From Ooceraea biroi (lineage: Eukaryota; Arthropoda; Insecta; Hymenoptera; Formicidae): a stretch of DNA of 64,000 bases. Each line of letters begins with the position of its first letter. The first letter of the stretch is position 1. Shown one piece after another: positions 53,454 through 64,000 of this stretch. A program made the position numbers and the translations under genes. The notes under the pieces were generated by a model. The model was not told the DNA's origin and searched no databases. It saw only the letters and a list, made by a program, of their open reading frames with translations. Location of the stretch: contig NC_039515.1 in the NCBI RefSeq assembly GCF_003672135.1, forward strand, positions 682,001 through 746,000, in the 5' to 3' direction.

Positions 53454-54506
53454 TCCATACCACGTTGAGAGTACCAGAGTACCGAGCAGTCAGCCATACC
53501 CCTCGGTCGCATCGTGAGAGCGAGCGCTGTTTAGAAGATTTTCGAAGTTTTCCATACAGATTCTCAACCAGGGCACTTCGATTGCGCCTCGATTGAGTAA
53601 GATCCATCCTTGTCTGCGGACACCGTGCAGGTGATATCAGAAGAAGAGCGGATTAGAAGAATGTCGGCGAGGAAGGAAGACCTAACCTCAAACATATCTT
53701 CGGCCATCGCGGCCGATAAAATCCTACGAGATGTTTCGACTGTAATAAAATCCAGTCACAGGTGAACAAAAACCTCAAAAAACAATGGCGAAATGCTAAA
53801 CCAAACCTCAACGTGACTAGACGTAAAACAATGTATACTAGTAATCCAGAAAACACGCAGCCAAGTAGCCCGGGACAACAAGAGGCACACTTCAAATGCC
53901 CATCTCTACACATTTCCACAGTATGGAAAGAAATAGAACCAGAAACGAGTAAGGGAGCGCAATTTATACCCTCTCCCTCTTCTTAGAATTATGTTACACA
54001 TATTCCATCTGTAAGCACGAAGAATAAATTTGATCTTCTGAACCACATGTCATCGGAGTCTGTTACCGTTATGGATACAGAGGATGAGACCAACTTATCC
54101 TTTATCAATTCGTTAAAACAGAAGAATAATAATCGAAAAGTACAACATGCACAGAATATACAACAAACAAGTCACACCGCCAACAGCAATCAGTCACACG
54201 AGGGACATATGCAATCAAAGAGAAGTTTCAAAGTACGGCCGCCGCCCATTCATATCTTTTTTCAAGAACCTAAAGATACCTGGAGACTTGCCAAAGAAAT
54301 CACAGGAGACCACAGATTTCATATCAAAAGAATTAACGAAACTAAACATGTTTTATTACTTGAGGATATTTAAAATTTCCACAAAGTTAAAAAAGCACTG
54401 GTGGAAGCAAATACAAACTTTTGTTCTTTTACCCCAAAAGAAGAAAAAATATATACGTATTTACTCAAAGGCATCGATCCATCCTTCGAACTGCAAGAAG
54501 TACTGG

Positions 54507-55586
54507 CCCAGGGAGAAACATAAAGTCTAATAGATGTATAGTAGACGTCTATTCGATACGTATAAGATAGATCGATTTTCACATCTAGATAGACATCATT
54601 TTGGCCTCATTTAGACGCATCTAGTAGACGCTTCTAAACGTCTATAAATCGTAAGCGAGCTGTCAGATTACAGTTCTTGCGACAGCACGAAAAATATACT
54701 AGAAAGAAAATTTAGAACACAACTAAAGCTTAAAAGCTTACTATATCCATTGTAGACTAATTGTAGATTAACTTATTGTACGTAACAATCCGTTGAGTTA
54801 AAAGTCCGCATCAGACCACGCACTAAAGATTGACGTTAAAAGATTGAAATTTCATCAGGACAACGCAATTTTAATTTCTTTTGTCCTGATTACTCAAATT
54901 CCAATCTTAAATCTTCAATCTTCAATGCATAGTCTAATGCGAACTTAACCCATTAATGGATTGTTACGTACAGTGAGTTAATCCGAGTCTACAACGGATA
55001 TAGTAAGCTGTTAAACTTTAGCTGTGTAAATTTTCGTCTTTCTAGCATTTTTCGCAATGCGCAAAAGCAAAGCTGTTATCTTCAGAATCATTATGATATC
55101 GATAGAAATTTGTTCTCGATTATGAAGTGAATCCTAGTGAGAAATGACTCGTCGATCGATGTCGAAACGATGTCGAATCGACGTCGAAACCACCAAATTG
55201 ACGTCGATTACTACTAGTGTATGATTGAAAATATGTTTTATAAGATTATTTTTCCAACAACAAAATTTCGGTTTTATTATGATACCATACATATACATAT
55301 TGACTTGCAGAAAAAATGTTTTATAAACTTTGCACCGTTATTGTAAGAATATTATACGCGAGATCGGATATACGTCTATTAGATGTCGGAGCCGTCTAGT
55401 CTAAAACAACGTCTAGAAATATTTGAATTAGATGTCATGTAGATTGTATTTCCTAATTAGGTTTTAATTGTGTCTACGGAAATACAATCTACATGACATC
55501 TAATTCAAATATTTCTAGACGTTGTTTTAGACTAGACGGCTCCGACATCTAATAGACGTATATCCGATCTTGCGTTTCTCCCTGGG
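54507..55586. mobile_element. CCCAG-ended insertion in LINE ORF1
   Basis: The ends CCCAGGGAGAAAC and its inverse (13 bp) bound about 1.08 kb rich in TAGACGTCTA-like motifs, with an internal hairpin at about 55425-55535 (TTAGATGTCATGTAGATTGT and inverse). Removing it rejoins the LINE ORF1 in homologous order. No coding capacity. Confidence 0.6.
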
Positions 55587-55888
55587 GGAGGAGCTACAAA
55601 GTAAAAATATGGAAAACTTAGACGACATTAAAATATCAAGATTTACCACAAAAAGGTCACTGGCAGACAACAGGTTATTACCATGTATGCTGATACAACT
55701 CTCGCCGAGTAGTATGCCGAACCAACTTTATAAAATCAAGACGATTTGCAACCAAGTTATTCGATGGGAAAAACTGAGAAGGAAAAACGTCATCCAATGT
55801 AGACGATGCCAAAGGATCGGTCCTTCAACAGCAAATTGTAACCTGAAATTTAGATGCGTTAAATGTAAAGGTAACCATAATCCAGAAG

Positions 55889-56925
55889 GGAGCGTCCCGT
55901 TTGGCCACGTTGATATTGACCACGGTCTCGATTGACTACGTTGATATTGGCCACGGTCCCGATTGACCACGTTGATTTTGGCCACGGTCCCGATTGATCA
56001 CGTTGACATTGGCCACGATCCTGATTGACCACACATTGGAAATCAGAAATCAGAATGGGCGTATCCCGTTTGCACACGGAACGATTGCACACCGCACGAT
56101 TGCACATGTAATATTGCACACGTTGTATTGCACACTGTTCTATTGTACACAGCACGATTGTACATGGCACGATTGCACACACACATTGCACGATTGGACA
56201 CCGTACTATTAGACACTGCACGATTGTTTAACTGTATGAACGAAAAATTTTTAATGATCAGTAAATGATTCCGCATAGGTTCAACGAGGTCCGTGCCTTG
56301 AACATTCCACGCCAATCGAGATCCACCACCGGCGGGGTAGGCTCCCTGAAGTTTGTTTATATTTTTTTCGGCGAGGGTGCAGGCCTTCGGCGAAGCACCT
56401 TCCACTTGCATTACCCGCCCCACGCAAACACTGTCAAGTCATTGGTACGATTCCACATAGGTTCAATGACATGAAGTAAAAAACAGACCTCTTTGAACAT
56501 ACGTGCGCTGGCTCTTATTGAATATCATCGGTTGTAAATTGGCGTCCAATCGTGCAATGTGCGTGTGCAATCGTGCGGTGGTCCGATCTTGCGGTGTACA
56601 ATCATGCTGTGTGCAATAAAATAATGTGCAACATTATGTGTGCAATCGTGTGGTGTGCAATCGTTCCGTGTGCAAATAGAGGCCACCCACTGTAGTCATT
56701 ATTAATGTAGTCAATGGGGACCGTGGTCAATGGGAACCATGGTCAATGGGGACCGTAGTCAATCGGAACCGTGGTCAATCGGGATCGTGGTCAATCGGGA
56801 CCGTGATCAATCGGGACCGTGGCCAATATCAATGTGGTCAATCGGAACGTGGTCAATCTCAACGTGGTCAATCGGGACCGTGGTTAATATCAATGTGGCC
56901 AAACGAGTGCCACTCATCCAGGAGA
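55889..56925. mobile_element. Palindromic minisatellite element
   Basis: The left half has tandem GGCCACGTTGATATTGACCA-type units, then GATTGCACACCGCAC-type units. The right half has the same two arrays in inverse order and orientation (GTGCAATCGTGCGG, then GGACCGTGGTCAATCGG). The outer ends CGTTTGGCCACGTTGATATT and inverse act as TIRs. The centre (56235-56510) is single-copy. It lies between two Cys knuckles of LINE ORF1. Confidence 0.7.
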
Positions 56926-57358
56926 ATGCGAAATAAAAGCAGATAATGTAAATTTTGCTATTTTGCGTTAACTGTAATAAAGAAGGCCACCCGGCCTCGT
57001 ACAGAGGATGTTCTAGAATTTTTGAGTTAAAAAATCAGCTAGAATAGAAAATCTCATTGAAGAAAGCTGATAGAAAGAAAAAATTAGAGAGCATAAATAA
57101 TTATATTAATTCAAACATTTCATTTGTAGATAAAGTTAAATCTCAAAATAGATCATTTACTAAGACTACAACAGCGCAAAATAGTTCAAAGCATAATACA
57201 AACCAGAAGAATATCAGTAATGACAATTTTATGACTATGTTCGCACAATATGATCAACGATTAAATAACTTGGAAAAAGTAATAGATCAAATTATGGTGC
57301 GCTTAGACAAAATAACATCTTGCTTAGAAAAAGCATTTAACTCAAATAAGGCACAATC

Positions 57359-57715
57359 ATGGAAATAAAGTCCAAAGACAATTCGAGTTTTAAAATAATT
57401 GCTTTGAATATAAACTCGCTAATTAGTAATTACAAAAGAATTCAACTTTTGGATGTGCTCAATAGGAAGAAACCGGATTTAACGTTATTAAATGAAACTA
57501 AACTTAATTATAAACATACATTATTTTTTAAGGATTATAATATTATTTGGGACGACAGAATTGGAAAAACAGGTGGCGAAACGGCCATTATTATTAAAAA
57601 GGACTTTAATTTTTTGCGGGTAACCCGCAATTTTTCTTCATCGTGCTTAGAAAAATCAATTATTTTAATCTCGCTTAAAAATAATAAAAAGTTATATATT
57701 ATGGTAATTATTTAA
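57359..57715 (+). pseudogene. LINE ORF2, endonuclease N-terminus only
   Basis: Starts at ATG 57359 inside the end of ORF1. Motifs IIALNINSLISNYKRIQLLD, PDLTLLNETKLN and GKTGGETAIII are those of the APE-type endonuclease. A TAA at 57713 ends the frame, after which similarity is lost. Confidence 0.75.
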
Positions 57716-58020
57716 CAGTTAATGTTATGTGGTAGTTTCTTTAATTAAAAAAATATTAAACCAAGTAATATGTACCTTTATATTCTCATTCAATGATCCT
57801 ATTCCAATCCAAGCGATAGTAGTTCTAATTGTCTTTAAATATTATTATTTTATAGTAATTTTCAAAACAATTTATGAAATCCTCAAATTGCGCCAATTGC
57901 AAAGAGGATGTATTACCTCGAAAATTAATTATTGTACAACAATTTAAAAAAAACCAAGTGGTAGTATTTTACCAATTACAAAGAGAATATATGTATATAT
58001 TGTCTTGAAAATTTGTTATA
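57716..58020. other. AT-rich junction sequence
   Basis: Between the truncated LINE and the large fold-back. Contains two CAAATTGCGCCAATTGCAAA/ACCAATTACAAAGAGGAT-like motifs related to the fold-back interior, but no gene. Confidence 0.35.
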
Positions 58021-58140
58021 CAACTACTTTTAAAAAATATAAAACTTTGATTAAATAATATTTAATGCAAAATACTTGGCGCTGCTAGACCGAGTATTAC
58101 AAGAAATCCCTCTTTCTCTCTTCCACCGTTTAGTATTTAG

Positions 58141-59826
58141 TACTTTCAAAAAAGAACTCTACAAAACTAATGATATTAACAAATTGCGCCAACTACAATA
58201 GGTATTTATGCAAACCAGAAAATCTATTACTTTAGTTGGGTATTTATGCAAGCCAGAAAATCTATTACTTTTTATTATTACTTTTTGGCCGATATTCATT
58301 GTTGATTCTTATTTAAAACCATATTAAGTACAATTATAAGATATTTGAAACCAATCACACAGCCGTATTAGCATCTTAAGACATTACTTCAGATGGCGTC
58401 TGGAAATAAGAACGGACTATGAATACTGGCCTTTGATATTAAAGTGCTATATCCAGTTAATAATATATGATTCTGTAATGACAGTTTTGAGCACATATTG
58501 TTTTACATTACATTCAACATACAAATAAATATTGTAATATTATTATCTCCTAGTCCGCATTTATCTCCTAGTCCGTTCTTATTTCCACATGATCTGAAGT
58601 AATAATGTCTTAAGATGCTAATGCGGCTCTGTGATTGGTTGCAAACATCTTATGATTGTACTTAACACGGCCTTAAAGATTTTATTGAAAAAATAAAGGA
58701 TATAATAATAATAAGCAGATATTTTTATACGATAAATATTTTAATACATATACATATATAAATATGTCAATACAAATGTGATTTTGAAAATACTTGGCGC
58801 TGCTAAACCGAATAAATAATTCTCTTAGTATTTAAATAATCTAAACATTACAATAATTTGCTTAGACTCTAATTTACACAACAACTTGCCGAAATACATA
58901 AAATATATGTACAAATGTAGTTAATTACACTTATTCTATACTTAACTCTAATGTCTCACACACACGCGCGCGCGCGCACGAGAGAGAGGCACACACACAC
59001 CTAACTTACAGAACACAATCGGCGAAATACACACACACACACACACACACACATTCACAAGAGAGGAAGAAAGAGAATAAGGCAATTAACATATTGGTTC
59101 GATTTGTTGAGAATTATTTATTCGGTTTAGCAGCGCCAAGTATTTTCAAAATCACATTTGTATTGACATATTTATATATGTATATGTATTAAAATATTTA
59201 TCGTATAAAAATATCTGCTTATTATTATTATATCCTTTATTTTTTCAATAAAATCTTTAAGGCCGTGTTAAGTACAATCATAAGATGTTTGCAACCAATC
59301 ACAGAGCCGCATTAGCATCTTAAGACATTATTACTTCAGATCATGTGGAAATAAGAACGGACTAGGAGATAAATGCGGACTAGGAGATAATAATATTACA
59401 ATATTTATTTGTATGTTGAATGTAATGTAAAACAATATGTGCTCAAAACTGTCATTACAGAATCATATATTATTAACTGGATATAGCACTTTAATATCAA
59501 AGGCCAGTATTCATAGTCCGTTCTTATTTCCAGACGCCATCTGAAGTAATGTCTTAAGATGCTAATACGGCTGTGTGATTGGTTTCAAATATCTTATAAT
59601 TGTACTTAATATGGTTTTAAATAAGAATCAACAATGAATATCGGCCAAAAAGTAATAATAAAAAGTAATAGATTTTCTGGCTTGCATAAATACCCAACTA
59701 AAGTAATAGATTTTCTGGTTTGCATAAATACCCAACTAAAGTAATAGATTTTCTGGTTTGCATAAATACCTATTGTAGTTGGCGCAATTTGTTAATATCA
59801 TTAGTTTTGTAGAGTTCTTTTTTGAA
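58141..59826. repeat. Inner palindrome with about 680-bp arms
   Basis: The arms 58141-58812 and 59120-59826 are nearly identical inverted copies (AAATCTATTACTTT, GGAAATAAGAACGGACTA, AATACTTGGCGCTGCTAAAC). The 307-bp centre holds CA/CG microsatellites (58956-59051). Confidence 0.75.
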
Positions 59827-60215
59827 AGAACTTCGGGTTTGAAAGATATCAGTTTTGTAGAGTTCTTTTTTGAAAGAATTTCGGGTTTGAAAGAACTGCG
59901 GGCGCTTATACTTGGCACTTTTTTATACCTTTTTTTAAAAAGGTAATTTTGTTGTGATTTCACACATTTTGTAGTGTGAAGTATGTTATTCTTTTCTTTT
60001 TATTAACGGCATTAATAACATTTATTATCATTAAAATGATTTGTTAATATCATTAGTTTTGTAAAGTTCTTTTTTGAAAGAACTTCGAGTTTGAAAGATA
60101 TCAGTTTTGTAGAATTCTTTTTTGAAAGAACTTCGGGCGCGTATACTTGGCGCTTTTTTGTACCTTTTTTTAAAAAGGTAATTTTGTTGTGATTTCACAC
60201 AGTGTGTAGTGTGAA
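59780..60215 (+). repeat. Tandem TTCTTTTTTGAAAGAACTTC repeats
   Basis: Repeated units of AGTTTTGTAGAGTTCTTTTT and GAAAGAACTTCGGG, themselves small palindromes (TTCTTTTTTGAAAGAA). A longer duplicated block ends in TTTCACACA...GTAGTGTGAAGTAT at about 59960 and 60205. Confidence 0.6.
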
Positions 60216-60569
60216 GTATTCTTTTTTATACTATATGAGGATTTGCATAACACGAAACATTATCTGTATTTTGTAAACCATGTAAACCCTAAGCAATATT
60301 TTGCCGTGATATTTGATTTTGACAATTCTCTTGAAGCAATTACTTTTGACAATGCCCATGGAACATCTTTCACTTTGCGATAGCGTTCTTTTGTAACAAT
60401 AATTTACAATGAGATTTTAAGGCATAAAACTTAAAATTTAGGCTCGATTGCACCTTTGTGTTTTTATAAAGGGCACATAAAAAAGAGACGAAGAGTGAAT
60501 ATTCTCAATTATAAGCTTTATAATAAATATTCTAAATATTTTACTTTTTTAATTTTTTAATTATATCGA

Positions 60570-60965
60570 TATTTTAACAAATGGCAAAGTTAGCTATTTT
60601 TTATTTAACCAAATGTTAATAACTTTCAAAAGTGCAACTAGAAACGAAACAACTAGAAACGATTCTGAAAAAGACAGCGCAAGCGGATTCGCGATATCTT
60701 AACAAATGGCAAAGGTAGTTATTTTCTATTTAAACAAATGTTAATAACTTTTGACAGTTCAACTACAAACAAAACAACTAGAAACGATTCTGAAAAAACA
60801 GCGCAAGCGGATTCGCGATATCTTAACAAATGGCAAAGGTAGCTATTTTTCATTTAAACAAATGTTAATTAATACCTTTTGAACAGTTCAACTACAAACA
60901 AAACGAAACTACATACGATTGTCAAAAAGTCAGCGCAATCAGATTCGCGATATCTCAATTCTAAT
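60570..60965 (+). repeat. About 120-bp tandem repeat
   Basis: The units contain ATATCTTAACAAATGGCAAA, AACAAATGTTAATAACTTTT and AGCGCAAGCGGATTCGCG. About three and a half copies start near 60570, 60698, 60820 and 60945. Confidence 0.65.
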
Positions 60966-61593
60966 GTAGAGCCTCTACATAATATGATCGTTATGTGTGA
61001 GTCACACGGATATACCAACAGCATCTCCGCCGGTCGATATAAACGAAGCTGCTGCCATCTCGACGAAAAAGAACGGACTGTACATTTGACGACGATGACG
61101 ACGTTTCTTAAATGAAATTTTCCAATTTCAGACTTTGCATCGCCATATCTCCGCTCGTAGGGCACGTACAAGACAAATAAAAACACTTTTATTATATAAT
61201 TCGACCCTAAGCTATCCATTGAGCCTACTTAGAAGTTGATCCGTTCAGCGGTTATTGAGATCTAATAATCTGAGTGTCTGCGAAAGCGTCGCTTCGCGTA
61301 ATAGTGCCAAGGTGTGGTCTCGCTGCGCGTATACTTGGCGCGAGACACTACCGTGTCTCTTGATTAAGCAATTTAGTATTTAGTATTAAGTTTAGCCTTT
61401 AGTATTAAACGCGTGAAATTTGTTAAACTTCTTTTTATATGAATTTGATGTGTAAACAAAACGGCTTGAGCTTTAGTAGGCGTGTAAGGAGCGCAGACGA
61501 GATGCTAGGCGCTGGCGAGGTCTAGCAGCGCCAAGTATTTTGCATTAAATATTATTTAATCAATTAAAGTTTTATATTTTTTGAAAGTAGTTG

Positions 61594-61737
61594 CTGAGCT
61601 TCAACTCGATCTTCTCTCTTGTTTATTATCCGTCACTCGGAGACCTCGTCGCTCGGGGATCGGCGTCTTCTCACGCAGCTGACTGTCAGCTGAGGCGATC
61701 GACTCCGTTACACCGGGTGGCCAGCCCGGACGTAACA
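61594..61737 (-). mobile_element. Ty3/gypsy LTR, 5' portion
   Basis: On the minus strand the LTR starts TGTTACGTCCGGGCTGGCCA at 61737, immediately after the polypurine tract. It contains AATAAA (61623-61628). It stops at the fold-back boundary, so it is either truncated or very short. Confidence 0.65.
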
Positions 61738-61757
61738 ACTTGCCTCCCTCTTCTTGA
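61738..61757 (-). promoter_or_regulatory. Polypurine tract of the gypsy element
   Basis: On the minus strand TCAAGAAGAGGGAGGCAAGT precedes the LTR TG, as required for plus-strand DNA priming in LTR retroelements. Confidence 0.65.
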
Positions 61758-62230
61758 GACTGTCGTCCCGACAGTCGCTGGGAAGACTCCTGAATCCTTT
61801 TCCGCCGCTCCACCCTGAGCTACTGCCTCAGGATACCAAGCGCAGGATTCCTCCATCGCTTCCTGACACTTCATCGCTGCTTCCCGTCGCCTTTCCTCTC
61901 GACTTCATGTCTTCAGACAAGGGGGGAAAGTTCCGAGGACCCTTGCGTCCGCCTTGCGGACCCCTAGTCTCTGCCTCGGCATTTGCCCTGAGCCTCGCGG
62001 GAAAACCCCGGTTAAAAAAACCGCGAGTGAGGCAGTCGTTGCGATCTTTAACTGCGTTCCCGTCGTGCAACCTTCTCCGCGCATCCTTCAGATCATCTAA
62101 AACATATCAGAGCAAACCACTCGGCAGCGAACCATACCATCATTTTTATTCTCTATACCCACCTTAAGCATTTAAAAAAAAACGCGGGACACATCTGTTC
62201 GAGCTCGGAGTATTTCTACCCAAAGTTCCC
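61758..62230 (-). other. Gypsy 3' internal region
   Basis: Between the integrase C-terminus and the polypurine tract. Open frames here on both strands (for example 61754-62167 plus) lack known domains. No envelope-like gene was recognised. Confidence 0.4.
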
Positions 62231-64000
62231 CTACGGCACACACCTCTCTCGGAAAGGAGCTAACCTATTCGCATGAATAATCTTCCTCCGATGCCTAGCC
62301 GACTTCTGAATTTCGTACACTACTTCACTAATTCTCTTCGTGACCTCATAAGGCCCTTCCCACGAGCTTTGCAGTTTCGGAGCTCTCCCCTTAATACGGC
62401 GAGGGTTATAGAACCAGACCTTCTGTCCTGGCTCGAAGAGTATATCCCTCGCTCGACAGTCATACCATGTCTTCATATTCCTAGAACTAATACGAAGACG
62501 TTCCCTGGCACTTTGATGAATATCACCTTAGTCTTTTCCGAAGATCTTTCACAAAACTTGAACTGTCTTCGTCCCCCGAAGGAGGATGACCTCGCAGCAA
62601 ATCCAGCGGTAGACGTAGATCATACCCACGATACATCTCGGCAGGCGTGATTCCCGTCGTTTTCTGCTTCAATGACCGAAATGCAAGAAGGAACATTGGA
62701 ACCCAGCGATCCCAATCCCGTTGATTCTCGGCTACAAACTTGGCAAGATAATTCAGGATAGTCTGATGTTGACGTTCCACTAGCCCGTCAGACTGTGGGT
62801 GTAAAGGTGTCGTTCTCGTTTTTCTCATTCCCAGCAGCGTCGACATCTCCTTGAACAAACAGGACTCGAAGTTCCTCCCCTGATCCGTATGCAGCTCCAG
62901 GGGAATACCATGCCGAGAAAATACTTGCCCCACTAGCGCCTCAGCAACCGTCGTAGCCCTCTTGCTCCTTAACGGAATCGCCTCCGGCCACCTAGTGAAA
63001 CAGTCCACGGCGACCAACAGATATTTATTCCCCGCCGAGGTCACTGGAAGTGGACCTAGGATGTCTACTTGCATCCTCTCGAAAGGGCATCCGACATTGT
63101 ACACTTGTAACGGAGATTTCCCCTTAGAAGATGGACCCTTCTTTGCGACACAAACTTTTCAAGAAGCACACCAGTCTTCTACATCCGATTTACAAGTAGC
63201 CCAATAGTATCGTTGTCGAATCTTCGCCAAGGTCTTGTTGACGCCAAAATGCCCTCCCGTCGGAGAATCATGAGCCTCCTCTAAGATCTCCGCAATCCTT
63301 CCACGCGGAACGATGATTTGTAGCTTACTACCCTCCGGATTTGAGGACACCCATCTTTTGTAGAGAACTCCACCCTCGAGAATTAAGGCGTCCCAATGTG
63401 ACCAATAAATTTTTGCTGCGTCCTCATTCGGAGCAATCTCCTGCCAACTAGGACGCTGGTCGATCTCCTTGGCTCGCACGAACATGGAGATAATCGAGTC
63501 ACGCAATTGGTCCGTTCGCCATTCCGATCGACTGTCCTCCGAAAACACAATACGACCTATATTCCTGTCTCTATTGCTCCTTTCTCGACTTTCCACTTTC
63601 TCACAATAGCGGCAAGCCGCCTCTTCATATGGCCGCCTCGAGAGCCTGTCCGCATTCGTATGAGCCTTCCCGCTCCTATAACAAATTTCAAAGTCGTACT
63701 GCTGAAGGCGCTCCAGCCACCTCGCCAGCTGCCCCTCAAGATCCCGGAAGGACAATAGCCACCGCAAAGAAACATGATCTGTCCGAATAATAACCTTCGT
63801 CCATATAGATAGTGATGGAATGATTTCACCGCATCCACTACTGCCAAAAGTTCCCGCCGGGTGATGCAGTAATTCCTTTCAGTCTTACTAAAAACGCGAC
63901 TAAAATAAGCAATTACTCTCTCAGCTCCGTCTTGTACCTGCGAGAGAACAGCACCGATCCCATGATCTGATGCATCCGTATCTAAAATAAATCCCTCTGT
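62231..64000 (-). pseudogene. Ty3/gypsy pol, RNase H and integrase (partial, broken)
   Basis: Runs in from beyond 64000. RNase H: LDTDASDHGIGAVLSQ, then YFSRVFSKTERNYCITRREL and YRSGKAHTNADRLSRRP. Integrase: zinc finger beginning SPTGGHFGVNKTLAKIRQRY, core Asp in QVDILGPLP, second Asp in HTDQGRNFES, Glu in VERQHQT, then a GPY/F C-terminal module (VWFYNPRR, WEGPYEV). Breaks: a frameshift near 63790 in RNase H, a TGA at 63159-63161 at a zinc-binding Cys position, and a frameshift near 62523 between core and C-terminal module. The copy is inactive. Confidence 0.9.

Larger units (their letters stand above)
53660..57368 (+). pseudogene. LINE ORF1 (gag-like), interrupted
   Basis: Homologous pieces in order: N-terminal fragments at 53660-53985 and 54047-54373 (PPPIHIFFQEPKDTWRLAKE, FHIKRINETKH), a piece after the first insert at 55586-55880 (DIKISRFTTKRSLADNR, QCRRCQRIGPSTANC, CVKCKGNHNPE), then after the second insert the third knuckle (CNKEGHPASYRGC near 56972) and a C-terminal helix at 57057-57368. 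Several frameshifts and stops lie between. The second insert separates the Cys knuckles. Confidence 0.75.
53478..57720 (+). mobile_element. Second Jockey-like LINE next to a 5S fragment
   Basis: Same ORF layout and recognisable homology to the LINE at 39120: PRE_C2HC region, Cys knuckles, then APE endonuclease start. It is broken by two inserted repeats (54507-55586 and 55889-56925) and truncated in the endonuclease at about 57715. The 3' junction is not in the window. Confidence 0.7.
58021..61593. mobile_element. Large fold-back element, 3.6 kb
   Basis: The ends CAACTACTTT and about 75 bp onward (through AATACTTGGCGCTGCTAGACC) return inverted at 61520-61593. It contains an inner palindrome (58141-59826), two tandem arrays and no coding frame. 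The right end abuts the truncated gypsy LTR. Confidence 0.65.

Noticed and set aside
61754..62167. 137-codon plus-strand ORF
   Set aside because: Antisense to the 3' internal region of the gypsy element and spans its polypurine-tract side; no domain.

Overview
The window is a repeat-dominated stretch of an insect genome, most likely a hymenopteran and probably an ant. That assignment is an inference from overall AT-richness, spliceosomal introns, irritans-type mariner, a Ty3/gypsy LTR element, a Penelope-like element, a Maverick/Polinton and a LINE ORF1 very rich in Lys/Arg/Glu. No complete host protein-coding gene is visible. The best host candidates are a 5' exon at 3672-3950 and an ORF at 19413-19793.

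Layout. Positions 1-13 kb hold AT-rich sequence, one candidate host exon, and a dense run of fold-back DNA transposons. The most striking of these is a 3.7-kb, nearly perfect palindromic Tc1/mariner-superfamily element (8437-12154) with two divergent copies of the same frameshifted transposase. Positions 13.7-20.5 kb are one large element with PIF/Harbinger-like ends (38-bp TIRs, TAA duplications). It contains fold-backs, tandem repeats, a BED-finger pseudogene and a fold-back that has picked up 84 bp of that pseudogene. Positions 20.9-24.3 kb hold an inverted partner of a CCCAG-ended element, a possible solo LTR and an ORF1-only LINE with a perfect 14-bp duplication.

From 25.2 to 53.5 kb the underlying substrate appears to be a tandem 5S rRNA gene array (about 117-bp genes, 70-80-bp spacers) taken apart by nested insertions. 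Spacer 1 received an LTR-like element (E1), which itself received a 12.4-kb Polinton (26145-38513, TSD AACAAA). 5S copy 2 is split by a Jockey-like LINE (39120-52776) flanked by a 14-bp duplication of 5S sequence, CACCAGTTCTCGTC. That LINE was filled with E2 (carrying E3), E4 and a Penelope-like element. 5S copy 3 carries a hairpin MITE and a minisatellite fragment. 5S copy 4 leads into a second LINE of the same type (53.45-57.7 kb).

The E elements (TGTTACGTCC...GGACGTAACA ends, 4-bp duplications, a TATA box, a conserved stem-loop, and a proline-rich protein in three of four copies) are the least familiar coding system here. The Polinton carries a spliced protein-primed family-B DNA polymerase with an HNH-type insert, a chromodomain remnant and several unidentified genes. 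Two genes sit just inside its TIRs and point inward, and each TIR carries three TGACGTCA sites.

Positions 58-61.6 kb are another giant fold-back. The window ends in the 3' part (RNase H, integrase, PPT, LTR start) of a broken Ty3/gypsy element on the minus strand. Almost every coding sequence has stops or frameshifts, so the region reads as a nested-insertion graveyard on a decayed 5S array.
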